Source: Ceratobasidium sp. AG-K | Taxonomy: Eukaryota; Basidiomycota; Agaricomycetes; Cantharellales; Ceratobasidiaceae | NCBI GenBank assembly: GCA_037039685.1 | Contig: JAWNGF010000009.1 | Location: 124,001 to 188,000 of the forward strand | DNA length: 64,000 nt | Direction: 5' to 3' | Shown: piece by piece, positions 23,534-36,300 of the stretch | Position numbering within the stretch: position 1 is the stretch's first letter | Layout of the letters: each line of letters opens with the position of its first letter | Position numbers and translations under genes: made by a program | The notes under the pieces: generated by a model | The model's database searches: none | Told to the model about the DNA's origin: nothing | What the model saw: only the letters and a program-made list of their open reading frames with translations

Positions 23534-25813
23534 ATGACACTAGCTGGGCTATCCTCATCTACCAAGATAGATCCCGATGGTAGCCCCCACGAGGGGGCTC
23601 AAGAGGGAGGAAACGGCAACGGCCAGACGACTAGCCGGGAAGGTGAAGAGGTGGAGCGGCAGTCACGTACACCACTACCTGTAAAACAGCTATTTGTGTT
23701 GTGCCTAATGCGTTTCGCGGAGCCCATATCCTTTTCAGTCGTAAGTTTTGCTCCGTGGTGTGACCCGCTAAGCTATTATTTATCCAAACAAAGATATTTC
23801 CCTTTGTGAACCAGGTATGCGGTTCGCTTGCTTGTCTCTCACTGGTTGGTGCTTATCACTAGAAAGATGATTGAGGAAATAGGGGTTACAAAAGACCCCA
23901 AAGCGATTGGTTACTACTCTGGCTTTGTTGAGGGAGTCTTTGCAATGTCTCAGTTCTGTACTGGCGAGTGGCGGGACGATCTTCCTCATTTATTACTCCT
24001 CACGGGGACCATTTTTAGTGTGCTTCTGGGGTTCGCTCTCCGACAGAATCGGTCGTCGGCCTGTTCTAATTGCCGGACTTTGTGGTGTTGTTGGATCGAC
24101 AATAATGTTTGGCATGAGCAAATCTTTCACAATGATGCTCGTCTCACGCGCGCTAAGTGGCGCGTTGAACGGCAACGTAGCGGTAATTAAGAGGTCGGTT
24201 TTATTCTGTGATTGTCTCCGGTATGTCGTACTTAGAGTCATTCTGTAGCGTGTTAGGAGAGATAACAGATGAGACGAACCAAGGCGCGGCATTTGCCTAT
24301 CTTCCGCTCTGTTGGTCTGTCGGATCTCTCATTGCGTGCGTACACTTCACAACTTTTCCGTTCCGCAGGTTATTTGCGCCTGTGTCCGCGAAAATCGACG
24401 CGTTGACAGCATGCTGATTCTCAATTACCCATTGTTTCAGACCGGCGCTTGGTGGGATTCTTGTCCCACCCTGTCGAACGATATCCCTCAGTCTTTGGTT
24501 CCTTTGAGCTCTTCCAGCACTATCCCTACCTTCTGCCATGCTTAGCTGGAGCGGCGTTCTCCACCCTTGGTCTAATTGCGGGGATCTTGTTCCTAGAAGA
24601 GGTACGCTCGATGTATATCCGGAGTGACCACAATTGACGTTGTGCGATTAGAGCCTTACCAAATCAAAAACACGCCCCCAGAGGGTGTTACCAAAATTAA
24701 CCGGCGGGCAACTAGAACGGCGCCCGCTTCTTGCCCGCAAACGAAGCACGAAGCTTTCGTCGTTCCGCTCGTACCCGTCTCGCCTTCCGTCTCCTGAAAA
24801 TCCACAAAGGCTCCACGGAGAGAAACAGCCACCTTCGATGCGAGTGATAGCACGCACACCGGCGGTTCGCCGCGTGCTTGTCTCGTACGCGTTTATGGCG
24901 CTGGTGACAGTTTCGGTTAATGCTGTGTTTGTGCTATGGTTGTATACCTCCGTGCAGGACGGGGGGATCGGATTCAGCGTGAGTCGTATTTCAGTTTCGG
25001 ATGCCTCTTTTCATAGCCAACAGTGCATTGGGGCGTCTTGTACGCGTAATTTATTTTCACGGTGCGGTCTGGACGTAACTAAAACCCCGTTTGAATTTAG
25101 AGTGCTGAAATCGGAACTACACTCGCTCTTTCTGGGATACTTGGTACCGCCATCTCCGTGGTCGTTTTCCCACCACTTGAACGACGAGTAGGTACGGTTG
25201 TTCTGTACAAATTTGGAATGGCGTTGCAGGTATGTTGCCCACTTCTTGTTATCTATTTATTTACTTAATCCTACTGGAACTAGGTTGTAAGTGTGATCAC
25301 TTTCCCATTGGGCCACGCCATTGCTCTTGCTGGAGGAAAGCGTGGCTCATATATGGGAGCTGGCATTATGCTCATCGTGAGATGTGTTGCTGGGATGGTA
25401 TTCGTGTAAGTTTAACTCTGCTTGAATAAACTGACATGAGTGCTTATGCGGTCGCTCCCTCTTTCAGGTGCAACATGCTACTGGTCACTCGAGCTGCACC
25501 AAGCCGACGCTCGCTTGGCACGGTCAATGGATTGGCTCAGATGGTAGCGAGCGGTTCCAGAGCGATTGGACCTTGGTTTGCAACGTGAGTATTCTCACGG
25601 CTCTCTGCATATATCCCATTAACCACATGGAGCAGGTCTCTGTTTGCTGCATCAATCAAGCATAACCTTCTCGGTGGAAACCTCGTCTGGATGATTCTTG
25701 CCCTTGTTGCGCTTCTGGGCGTCGTTGCCGCTTGCCGAATTCCGACCGATCGTCCTGTACATGATAACGAGTCCGAGGCGGACGGCTCGGACAGTTCAGA
25801 TGATTCTGATTGA
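23534..25813 (+). pseudogene. MFS general substrate transporter (DHA1-like), with one apparent frameshift
   Basis: A 12-helix major facilitator spread over about ten exons. The ATG at 23534 opens a hydrophilic N-terminus, followed by LPVKQLFVLCLMRFAEPISF, VNQMIEEIGVTKDP, the MFS signature SLSDRIGRRPVLIAG, SRALSGALNGNVAVIK, FLEESLTKSKTRP, a long central loop, AFMALVTVSVNAVF, GSYMGAGIMLIVRC and RRSLGTVNGLAQM, ending in an acidic DSSDDSD tail. It resembles fungal YCR023C-type exporters; the substrate is unknown. At 24460-24463 the exon reads LIAPALGGIL in one frame and SHPVERYPSVFG in the next. One extra T explains this. Every other junction is in phase, so the break may be an assembly error rather than real decay. 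Confidence 0.8.
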
Positions 25814-26293
25814 TTCATTGGTTGAATGCTTTCGTGCATGATTCTGTTTCCAACAACCACATGCTTTGCGAGAACTTTCGAATGTATTGCTGACCACAAG
25901 TGTATTTATTTGCATTCTGTACATTTATTTATTCGTTTGATCACCACCCGACCAAGATTGGATTTGCAAGAACCTCGTTGGCTGGGAGAGTTGGTGGGGG
26001 TGGTGAGAGTAAGCAAGTAAGTCGCTGACAAATCTAATCGTATCTGGTCACGTGCTTTGCCTCCGTCCGGAACTTCCGATACATCCGGTCCACAAACCAC
26101 CGACACTTCCCACTCCTCAAGGTAAGATACAGAAACAATGCTGGTAGATCCTGTAGAAAGGCGGCAGCGCACAAGAGAGAGGACACGAGGGATGGAAAAT
26201 TAGGCGAAAGTGCGACGGTGGATGGTGGATGGTGGATTTGGACTTGGATGGATTGGATGATCGGATTTTGACGACTTGTTGGGTAGACTCTCA
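25814..26293. other. Intergenic region upstream of uL23 gene
   Basis: Contains the promoter of the ribosomal protein gene, with a CACGTG at about 26050. No other gene is recognised. Confidence 0.4.
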
Positions 26294-26999
26294 ATGGCCA
26301 CCACCAAGGGAACAAAGAAGGCCGACGCCAAGGGCTCCAAGAAGGGTGAGCATTATTATCGTATTCATTTAAACGTTGAGCTAAGTAACACTGGGTGTAG
26401 CCCCCGCCGCTGCGTCCAAGGACGCCAAGGCCAAGGCTGGCAAGAAGGCAGTCCTCAAGGGCACTCACGGAAAGGCTCAGCGCAAAGTTCGCCACACGGT
26501 ATCGTTTTACCGCCCCAAGACTCTCCGTCTCCCCCGTACTGTGAGTCTTGCCAGATAACTGTATATTGGGAGAGAGATTAAAGAAGTGTTTAGCCCCGTT
26601 ACCCCCGCAAATCCATCCCCCATGCGCCCCGAATGGACGAGTACCGCACTATTGTGCACCCTCTCGTGACTGAATCTGCGATGAAGAAGATCGAGGACCA
26701 CAACACTCTTGTCTTCATTGTCGACCTCAAGGTGGGTTTGCATTCCGTTTGTCCATACATGCAAGCTAATTTGAACCGGGTACAGTCGAACAAGCGTCAG
26801 ATCAAGGAGGCGGTCAAGAAGCTGTACGATGTCGACATTGCCAAAATCAATACCCTCATCCGACCAGACGGCAAGAAGAAGGCGTATGTCCGTCTCACTC
26901 CCGACCACGAGGCGTTGGATGTTGCGAACAAGGTGAGTCTTGCGGTTTTGTACCGTTCGATGGTAGTTCTGAATTTGGGCATAGATTGGCTTCATCTAA
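26294..26999 (+). CDS. RPL23A: 60S ribosomal protein L23a (uL23; yeast L25)
   Basis: uL23 sits at the polypeptide exit tunnel of the large subunit, binds 25S rRNA and helps dock signal recognition particle and other nascent-chain factors. Five exons in phase give 163 aa: 26294-26345, 26401-26540, 26594-26731, 26786-26932 and 26985-26999. A lysine/alanine-rich N-terminal extension ([10 protein letters not shown]) precedes [11 protein letters not shown] and [11 protein letters not shown]. The conserved uL23 core follows: [40 protein letters not shown] and [15 protein letters not shown]. The last exon codes only IGFI and stop, as is common for eukaryotic uL23. Length and ending match the family. 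Confidence 0.97.
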
Positions 27000-27725
27000 T
27001 CGTTTCGTTCGGGATTGGAGAGCGGGGACGGACAAGGGCGCGTGCTGTACTCGGAGGCAGTGTGCTTATACTTTTACGATGTGTGCCCTTATGTTGTTGC
27101 ATTGCTATGCTTTTAAAAACATTTACTTCATGTGACTATGCCATCTACTTGAACCTCTGTCGAGGGAAAATAGGGAACATCGATGAAAGACTAAATGCAT
27201 TACACTGGTGTTATGATAGGATACCCGAATGTTCGTATCGAATAGCTCATGGAAGTAGGGCCATCTGGGTATTCCGGTTTACGCGTTCCAAATCTGTGTC
27301 GGACCTCGACTAGATACGAGGTTTATGTTTATTTATACCTGGCACCTCAGGTCTGCTCGCTATTGATTTCACCCTAACGGTAATGCTCCATCTTCGCGAA
27401 GTCACTGGCTCCCCTCAAGCGCGCCTATAATTCAAGGTAACGTCTCCATTTTGGCAATTGCTCCCTACTCTATGGCGATGGCGGACCTATTTCAGAGATT
27501 ACACGAGCAGCTCACCAAACAGTTAAAATACTACCTGCCACCCCTAAATTTATCTACCTAACAGGAGGTGGCACGGGTCACGCTAGTACGGAAGCAGGAC
27601 GAGTATCGTGAATATGACAACGCTATACTATTTTCAAAGACCAAACAAAGAGAACAAAAAACCAGCGGGATTGTGTTATGACACGGATCGTAAGCAAGAC
27701 ATGACTGAGACGTGAAATGTAATCT
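27000..27725. other. Intergenic region between uL23 and NLR1
   Basis: No gene or repeat is recognised; this is the convergent 3' space of the two flanking genes. Confidence 0.4.
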
Positions 27726-30700
27726 CTAGCCTACGTAGCATTCCGACCACCTTTTACCTAGGAGTAGATGCTGATATTCAATGAATGTAGTACCATAGGG
27801 GCCAATTAAGAGGGTATCGCAGGGGTGTGGAACGTAGGGATGAAAATCAAGGGATACCCAGAACTGTAGCTCTTGGTTTTTCCTAAACCATCCGTCACTA
27901 TTAGGTTGCAGGTCTACATCGTGCGAGAGGTTGCAGACTCGGATGACTGAATTCAGTGAGCCAGAGATAATGCGCGTACCATCAGGGGAGAATGCGACTG
28001 AGTTGACTGAGTCAGCGTAACCTACAAAGGGCATATGCATGGCGGCACCGGAGTGGGCGTCCCACAAGCGAATAGTACCATCCGCAGAGCCAGAGGTAAT
28101 ATATGCGCCGTTGGGAGAGAACGCGACCGAGGTAACCGAGTCCCAGTGTCCATGAAGAGGCCCAACCAAGACATCACCAGTTAGTGCGTCCCACAGTATG
28201 ACGGTGCAATCTCGAGATCCAGAAACGATGTACGCTCCTTGGGGGGAGAACTTAACAGACTTTATTGAACCTGAATGCCTTCGAAACGGCCCGGTTACAA
28301 CTTTCCCTGTGGACGCATCCCAGACTCGTATGGTACAATCCGTAGAGCCAGATGCGATATGCATACCATCTGGAGAGAACGCCACCGAGTTGACCTCGTC
28401 TTCGTGCCCCTGAAACGGCCCAGCTACGGTTTTGCCAGTGCATGTCTCCCACACAAGGATAGTACGGTCGTCTGAACCAGAAGCGACACGTGTACCATCG
28501 GGGGAAAATGTGACCGAGTTTACCCAGCGTGTATGCCCTTGAAACGGTCCGGCTATGACCTCCCCGGTGTAGCCGTCTCGGACTAGGATGGTGTGGTCGT
28601 CGGAGCCAGAAACGACGCGCGTACCATCGGAGGAGAACGCCACAGAATAGATTGGGGCTACGTGTTCTCGGAGAGGTCCAGTAATGGTGTCGCCGGTACG
28701 TGCATCCCATATTTGAACAGTACAATCATCAGAGCCAGAAGCAATGCGAGTACCATCTGGAGAGAATGAAACTGAGTTCACGGACTGCTTGTGTCCTCGG
28801 ATGGGTGCGATTGCGATGTCAGTGACCTGTGCATCCCAAATTCTGATAGTCCGATCGTATGAGCCGGAGATAATACGCGCGCCATCGGGAGAGAATACGA
28901 CCGAACTAACGGGAAACGTGTGCCCTTGAAGCGGTCCGAGTTTAGCCTTGCCTGTGCGCGCATCCCACACCCGGACTGTGCCATCATTAGAGCCAGAGAC
29001 GATGCATGTACAATCAGGAGAGAATGCAACAGAATTGATCAGGGAGGCATGCCCTTGGAATGGTTGAGTTATGGCGTCACCAGTGCTTGCATCCCAAACC
29101 CAAATAAACCTATCCGCAGAACCTGAGGCAATACGCGAACCGTCGGGGGAAAATGCAACCGCCTCAATGCCTGCCTTATGCCCTCGAAGCGGCATGGCAA
29201 TTGGGTCGCCAGTACGTGCATCCCATAGCCGGATTGTGCAATCTGTAGAGCTGGAGGCAATGTGTGCGCCATTAGGGGATGTCACAACTGCGTTGACTGA
29301 GTCTGTATGCCCTCGAAGGGGTCGGATATTGATAGTCCCCCTTTGTGCGTCCCAAACTCGGATAGTACAATCACCCGAGCCCGAGATGATAGATGCGCCA
29401 TCAGGAGAGAACACCACCGAGTTGACTGAACTTTTATGTCCTTGAAGGGGCTCCATCTTACAATGCCCGCTATGAGCATCCCAAACTCGGACAGTATGAT
29501 CAGCAGCACCAGAAACGATTCGTGTACCGTCGGGAGAAAACGCTACCGAGTACACATAGCCAGCGTGTTTTCGGGGAAACGCAGCTAACAGAGTTCCGGT
29601 ACGCGTATCTCGCGTAGTGATGACGCCACCAAAACCACCAGAAACTATGCGCGTGCCGTCCAGGGATACTGCAAGTGAAGCGATGCCCCAATTTGTCATC
29701 CAAGTTGCCTGTGCGGCCCTCCTTCCCTGGCTTGCTATAGTTCCCTGAAGGTCTACCAACCCTTGCATTCGTCCCCAGTAGTTTGTGTATACGGAACTAA
29801 GCTTTGTGCAGAATGGCAGTGCCGATATATAAATATGGGGAGTGCTACGACGACAAGCACCAGCTGCAAATCTAGCCACGAAGTCCCTTGCATCAGCAAT
29901 TAATTGTCGGGTAACCCTGGGAACAGTGGAGGCCTGTAGCGGGTTAGGCATATATAATCGGCGGTGTAACGATACACATAACTCACTAGTAACCATTTCT
30001 CAGCACGGGCGAGCAGTGATATCCCTGTTACAGTGCGTCGCCTCAAGTTAATGACTTCTAGCCAGAAAAGTAGCTGGTGAGACAAAAAATCAACTAGCTT
30101 CCCATAAAGCACCTCCGAATGGGCTCCTAGGCTTAGGTGTTCTCCCCAGTATAGACATGCATACGATAGAGTTGGCGTAACGTTAGACTCAAACCTCTGC
30201 TCTAGGTCCGCAACATCTTTATCTACAACGAACGAGGACTCAAGTTCACAAATATTGAAACGAAGCTGCTTTTGCATTATGTTAAAGCAAGCGTGCGCCA
30301 GTAGCTCACTATGCCGGGCCGGATGACAGTAGAAGTTCCTAGAACGGGATTGATCGAGCATATAGTCAGAGAATGATGCGTGGAACGTTGAAACGAGCCT
30401 AGTGGTTTCAGATATGTGAACAACCGACAGAAGAGGCTGCAATGCAGCAGAGTCTTGCTCCTCAGCGAGAGAGAGTAAGCAGGTAAGCATGGGAATAGTC
30501 ATGGGTTCCTTAGCACACACGACTGTCCAAAGCACGAGTCGCATACAGCTGATTTCATTTTCTTCCAGTTCTTCGTCATCAAAAGCCGTAATGAGGACAG
30601 TACTATATAGTTCGTCAAGCTGCTTATATTTTTTGCTTAACCCTCGCTGGTTGGTTTCCATTGTGTCTTGTGCGAGGATGGCTTTGAGTCTATTCCCGGA

Positions 30701-32461
30701 GTTGGCGGCGACGTTTTCTGGAAGAATATATCGGACAACTGTCGCGGCGTAGATGAAAAGCTTTCCGGCTAACTTTGCCAATTGCTCGATCTGCTCGGTA
30801 GATGGGCGCGGCAACATTGGGGACAACGCCCCCGCTAGGTACTTCTTGATGTCTTCTTCAACAATTGACTGCTCGATATCGTGTAGGTGAAATATAGCTG
30901 GTGGATATCCAGCCGGAGACAGCATTTTCTCGCGAATCACGGGCTCTGGCCGGCTCGTTACGAAGAACTTGAGTGGTAGATTTGCCCCTACGCAAAACAG
31001 CACCTCAAGGATCAGTTGAACATCATAGTCATTCTCACACTCGTCCAGAGCATCGATTACGATGACCGCGTCTGTCAACGTGATATCCTTGGCTGTAAGC
31101 ATTGGATCTCGTATAAGCTTCTCGAATTGCCGAGCCACATCGAGTTTGCCGGAATCAGGGTCACCCTCTAAGACCTTGGCCAACGAATCTCGAAACCCCA
31201 GCGAGTAGTGAGCAAGCTGGTATGTGATGGTAGGGATGATCGAGTTTACATTTCGACACGAAGAAGAAGCGCGTGAGTAAAAGAAGCTGGCACCGAGTTG
31301 TTGTTTATCCTTCAGCCACTCGCACAGACTGTATGCAATCGTCGTCTTGCCGGTTCCTGCCATGCCGTTCATCCAATACACCTTGGCTCCTTTCGGGTCT
31401 TGCGCCCAGTTTTGGAGGTCTGCTTGCACTTGTTCGCGTGTCTTTTTCGTACAGGCTCGCCGTTTAATAGTCGTCGAGTAACTGGAGTTGTAGCGTGCGT
31501 CGTCCGTTGGACATAGGTCTCGAAGTAGGGTTGCCTACCAGTTGGAAGTCAACGCTTATCCCTGTGAACTGACTCTCAGCTACCACGCACCACGTATTAT
31601 TTGTTAACGTTCCTTAATGTTTGAAGACCAATATCATACTGGCCGAGTATTAAGTTATTTGCGTTTAAATATGGTTCGTCGCAATACTTACTTGGAGTTG
31701 ACGAAACAGCGCTTCAATTCGGCGATACTGCTGAATCACAGCCTCATTCCCTTCAGCGGAATCAATCGCACGTCTAATCTTGCTGTGTGATTGGTGATCC
31801 TTGACGCGTGCCACCTCTGTTTCAATACGTCTAGGACATTCTCCGTCAAATGATGCTCTGTATAATATCTCACACTTACAATGCAATCCGTGAACATGAG
31901 GTATTACCATTCGGGTCCTCCAATTTGAGCTCGGACAGGTACTCTTTTAAACTGTGAGCGATAATCTCGAGCTCCGACGTGAGTTCCTCATATTCTTTTA
32001 CAGTTGTGGTCGCTCCCTATTGCGTTCCTCGGTCATAGTTTGAAACCTGTAGATTGCTTATAACTTGCCTTTATGATTTCTAGGTATTCAACGAGTTCGC
32101 CTATGGCTGGTTTAAGTGGGGGTATCACACCCGCGCTAATGTGTAGAGCCCGAAGCGCTGATTCCAGTCCAGAGGTTGTCATGTCTTTTAGTCTACTGGC
32201 GATGTTAGGTTTAGCTTTCGCTGTATCAGTCGTATTATATGCTACTCTATTTGATGTAGCATGAGCAGTGGTAGTACCCTTCGGCGGAATGGGTTGGGCA
32301 ATGGTTGGGGGAGCGGGATTTGCGAATAAATCCACAGGTGCTAATCCAGTGACGGCTGGCGGATCAGATGAGTTCCCGCCGTCTGAAGGTAAGGACCGTG
32401 GATTTCCACTGTGGATTATCTTCGAGTCGCCAGGGGGCGAAGGTGAGGTCATGGTCGTCAA
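27726..32461 (-). pseudogene. NACHT-WD40 STAND protein (NLR1), one in-frame stop codon
   Basis: Six exons mirror NLR2: 32069-32461, 31880-32016, 31692-31830, 31591-31638, 29987-31534 and 27726-29933. Domains in order: a low-complexity N-terminus, a helical region with SGLESALRALHISAGVIPPLK, a NACHT ATPase with Walker A GMAGTGKTT and Walker B AVIVIDALDECEN, a helical linker, then 14 WD40 repeats, many with the same core (VAFSPDGTRIASGS). Such proteins are nucleotide-gated sensors and several control fungal heterokaryon incompatibility; the ligand here is unknown. A TAA at 31597-31599, where NLR2 reads CAA, would end the protein after about 236 residues. Intron 1 begins with GC (32068-32067) instead of GT. 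All other exons are open, so inactivation would be recent. Confidence 0.8.
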
Positions 32462-33374
32462 ACTAGATCGGCGTCTTGTCTGCCTCGCGCGAGTTACGTG
32501 GCTGCGATATAAATTTCAAATAGTCCCCGATTATAAATTGGTTCGTTGTACCTTAGTCTCGATACGTCTGAACTTAAACGTGTTTGATTTGCTCCCTACA
32601 GTGTGGAAATGATTGCAGTGCAATGCAATGCAACTTCTCACGGAAATTCGGCAACCCCTGCGTTCGGCCTTCACCTGAGAATCTAACCTGCTATACGCTA
32701 TGGCAGGTTTCGGTTCATTCCGAATGCCTGTCGATCGTTGACGCACAACTCGAAGGCCAATAGAGGATCTATACCAATCAACAAGTATTATACAGCCCAA
32801 AAAATCAGACGGAAGTCATATATATGATGTTGTGTTATAATATACAGCGGTATTTGGTTGAGCCACCCTTGGTATCGGAGGAGTCTGGTGTCGCCGGGTC
32901 GGGGCATCCTCTGGTGGAGCTTTTTACCACGTGAGCACCCTATGGGTTTTCTCGTCCTTCCCTACCCAAGTCATCCCAGGGTGGAAATGTACTTTCGACC
33001 TTTTCTTCTTGTCTTTGTGTCCTGTATGGCACCGAGCGGTTTGACCCTGTGTTCATGTAGCTCGCTAAATATGTATTCAAAAAAAAACTTTATACCACGT
33101 TACTGGCTCTCATGTAATTTAGTGCGACCCACCATACTCTAGATCTTTACCCCTGCTGGGGTTTCCCCAGTTGGCTACGGTATTCACATTATCCGCTGAG
33201 GTAGTTGTGCTTGCAGCGTCAACTATAACTACGTGATTTATATTCCATCCATGCTCATCCGTTCTATCCATACGAGTTACATTTGAGTCAATGTGGGAGC
33301 GTTGTGTTACGAGGACTCAGAAAGCAGCAAGCATGTGTATAAAAAATATTAGGCAATCACATCAAAAACAAACC
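32462..33374. other. Spacer between the two NLR genes
   Basis: Holds the NLR1 promoter and the NLR2 3' end. Nothing else is recognised, although 32870-33130 has a base composition unlike its surroundings. Confidence 0.4.
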
Positions 33375-36300
33375 CTATTGAATGTAGGTCTCAGACCATT
33401 TATCGCCCAGTAGTAAATCCTTGTATTCAATGAAGGCAGTACCCTGAGGACCGATTAAGAGAGTGTTGCGGGGGTGTGGAACATGAGGATGAAGGTCGAT
33501 AGATGCCCAGAGCAGCAACTTGCGGTCGTTCGTCAGCCACCCGTCATTATTGGACTGCGGGTCTGCAGCGCGAGTGAGGAAGTCCCATACCCGGATAACC
33601 TGATCTCGCGAACCAGAGACGACGCGTGTGCCATCTGGTGAGAATGCCACCGAGTTAACCCAGTCAGTATGCGCTTGGAATGGACCGGCTACAACATCCC
33701 CGGTACGCGCGTCCCATACTCTGACTGTCTTATCCCAAGAGCCCGAGGCAATGTAAGCGCTATTTGGCGAGAATGCGACTGAAGAGACTGGATCTGTGTG
33801 GCCCTCAAATAGCTTGACTGTGAGACCATCAGCGTCTACGCCCCATACCCGAACGGTCATGTCTCCAGAACCAGAGACCATTCGTGTCCCGTCGGGCGAG
33901 AATATAACCGAGTACACCGAATCTCTGTGGCCGCTGAGCGGCCCAACTGCAACATCGCCTGTACGCGAATCCCATAATCGGAGAGTACAATCGTCGGAGC
34001 CAGAGACAATGTATGCGCCGTTCGGAGAGAATGCAACCGAGTTGACTGAGCCTGTATGGCCTCGAAATTTCCCAGCCGTAGCTTTGCCAGTGCGTGCGTC
34101 CCAGACTCGTATGGTGCAATCTCCAGAGCCAGAGACAATATATGCACCATCGGGGGAGAATGCAACAGACTTGACGGAACCTGTATGGCCTTGAAGTGGC
34201 CCGGCTAGGGCTTCACCAGTACGTGCATTCCATATCCTAATGGTTTTGTCCCAAGAGCTAGAGACGATATAAGAGCTATCAGATGAGATAGATACCGAAT
34301 AGATCGAGCTTGAGTGTCCTTGGAGTTGTCTCACAACATCGCCAGTATGTGCGTCCCAAACTCCAACCATAGAATTGTCAGAGCCAGAGACAATATATGC
34401 TCCGTCTGGGGAGAATGCGATTGACTTGATAGACCCTGTATGCCCTTGGGATGTCCTGGCTGGAATATCGCTGGTATGTGCGTCCCAGACTCGAATGGTT
34501 TTGTCCCGGGAACCAGAGACGATATGTGCGCCATCAGGTAAGAACACGACCGAGGATATTGCTTCTATATGACCTTCAAATGGCCCTGCTGTAGTATCAC
34601 CCGTGTGGGCATCCCAGACTCGGATGGCGCAATCGTCAGAACCAGACACAATGTAGGCGCCGTCCGGAGAGAACGCAACCGAATTGACGGGCTCTGTATG
34701 TCCTTGAAAGGGCTCTGCAGCAGCAAACTTGGTGCTCGTATCCCACACGCGCACGGTGCAATCGCTGGACCCGGAGACGATAAGTGTACCATCGGGAGAG
34801 AAAGAAATTGACTTGACTAGGCCTGTATGTCCCCGGAATTGCCTATCTGTAATAACCCCGGTACGTCCATCCCACAGGCCGATGGAGTTATTATTGCCGC
34901 AGCCAAAGACAAAGTATGTGCCATCTGGAGAGAACGCGACAGAATACACCGAGCCTAGATGCCCCCGTAGCTCTTCTATCCCAACCTCTACAACGCCAGT
35001 GCGCGCGTCTCTCAGATGGATAGAGCCATCCCGTGAACCGGAGATTATGTAGGTTCCGTTAGGAGAGAATGCAACTGAGTTGACCGAGGACTCATTGACA
35101 GTGAATGGCCCAGCCACAACATTGCCAGCAGATCCATCCCACACCCGAATAGAGTGATCGCCAGAGCCGGAGATGATGTGTGCGCCATCAGGGGATAATG
35201 CAACCGAGTGTACTGGACCTTTATGCCCCTGGAATGGTCCAACCATGACATCGCCGGTGCGCGCATCTCTCACATAGATGGATCCGTCGGCATGGCCCGA
35301 GATAATGCGAGCCCCATCAGCTGAGATTCCAAGTGAATTTACGCTGGAACCGGTGATCCATGTTGCTTGTGCGGCCCCCTTCCCATGACTTCTTGCGGTG
35401 CCTAGAACATTAATCAAACCTCGCATTCGTCCCCAGTATTGTATGTATACAGAGCTCGACTTTGCACAGAATGGCAATGCTGAGATATATAGGTGAGGCG
35501 TGCTACGGTTGCATGCGCCTGCGGCAAATCGAGTCACAAAGTCAATTGCATCGGTGGCCTGTTGTCGGTGGTTTCCCGACCTACTACTCGCCTGTTCCCA
35601 GCTTAGTATATGCAACCATGTGGCAATTCATCCGACTCACTGGTAGCCATTCCTTGGCCTGTAACAAGATTGATATCCCCTTTACGGCGCACTGCCGTAG
35701 GTTTAGCACTTCCACCCAGAACAATAGTCGGTGAGTCAGGAATTCAGTGAGCTTTCTATGAAGTTCCTCCGAGGGACCGCCTAGGCGCAAGTGTTCTCCC
35801 CAGTACAAGCATGAGTAGAACAAGGCTGGCGAAATGTTGCTTTGAATCCGTTGTTTTAGGTCAGGCACGTCTCTGTCAAAATCGAATGACGACCCTAGTT
35901 TGCAGATATTAAACCGAAGCTGTGCTTTCATTGTATCAAAAGATGCGTGAGCTAGCAGCTCGCTATGCTGGATATGATTGCAGGAAAAAATTCCAGACCG
36001 GGATTGGTCAAGCATATATTCCGGGAACGACGCGTGCAAGGTAGTGACGAGTTCGCTAGCTTCAGAAAAATGAACCATAGATCGTAGAGGCTGTAATACG
36101 GCCGCCACTTGAGCCTCAGTGAGATTTAATAGCGAGGCAATAGCAGAAATCGCTATAGGCTCCTTGGCGCATACTACTGTCCAAAGCACGAGGCGCATGG
36201 ATTCGGTTTCCTCCTCTTCCAATTCTTCATTGTCGAACGCTGCGGCAAGTACAGTGGTATACAGTTCATCAAGTTGTTTATACCCCTTGCCTGACCCGTG

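Noticed and set aside
28198..29445. Plus-strand open frames opposite the WD40 arrays
   Set aside because: They repeat with the period of the WD40 units and are antisense shadows of the NLR1 repeats; the same happens opposite NLR2.
29900..31429. The NACHT and WD40 parts of NLR1 as separate genes
   Set aside because: Donor GTGAGT at 29986 and acceptor CTACAG at 29934 join them in phase exactly as in NLR2, so they are exons of one gene.
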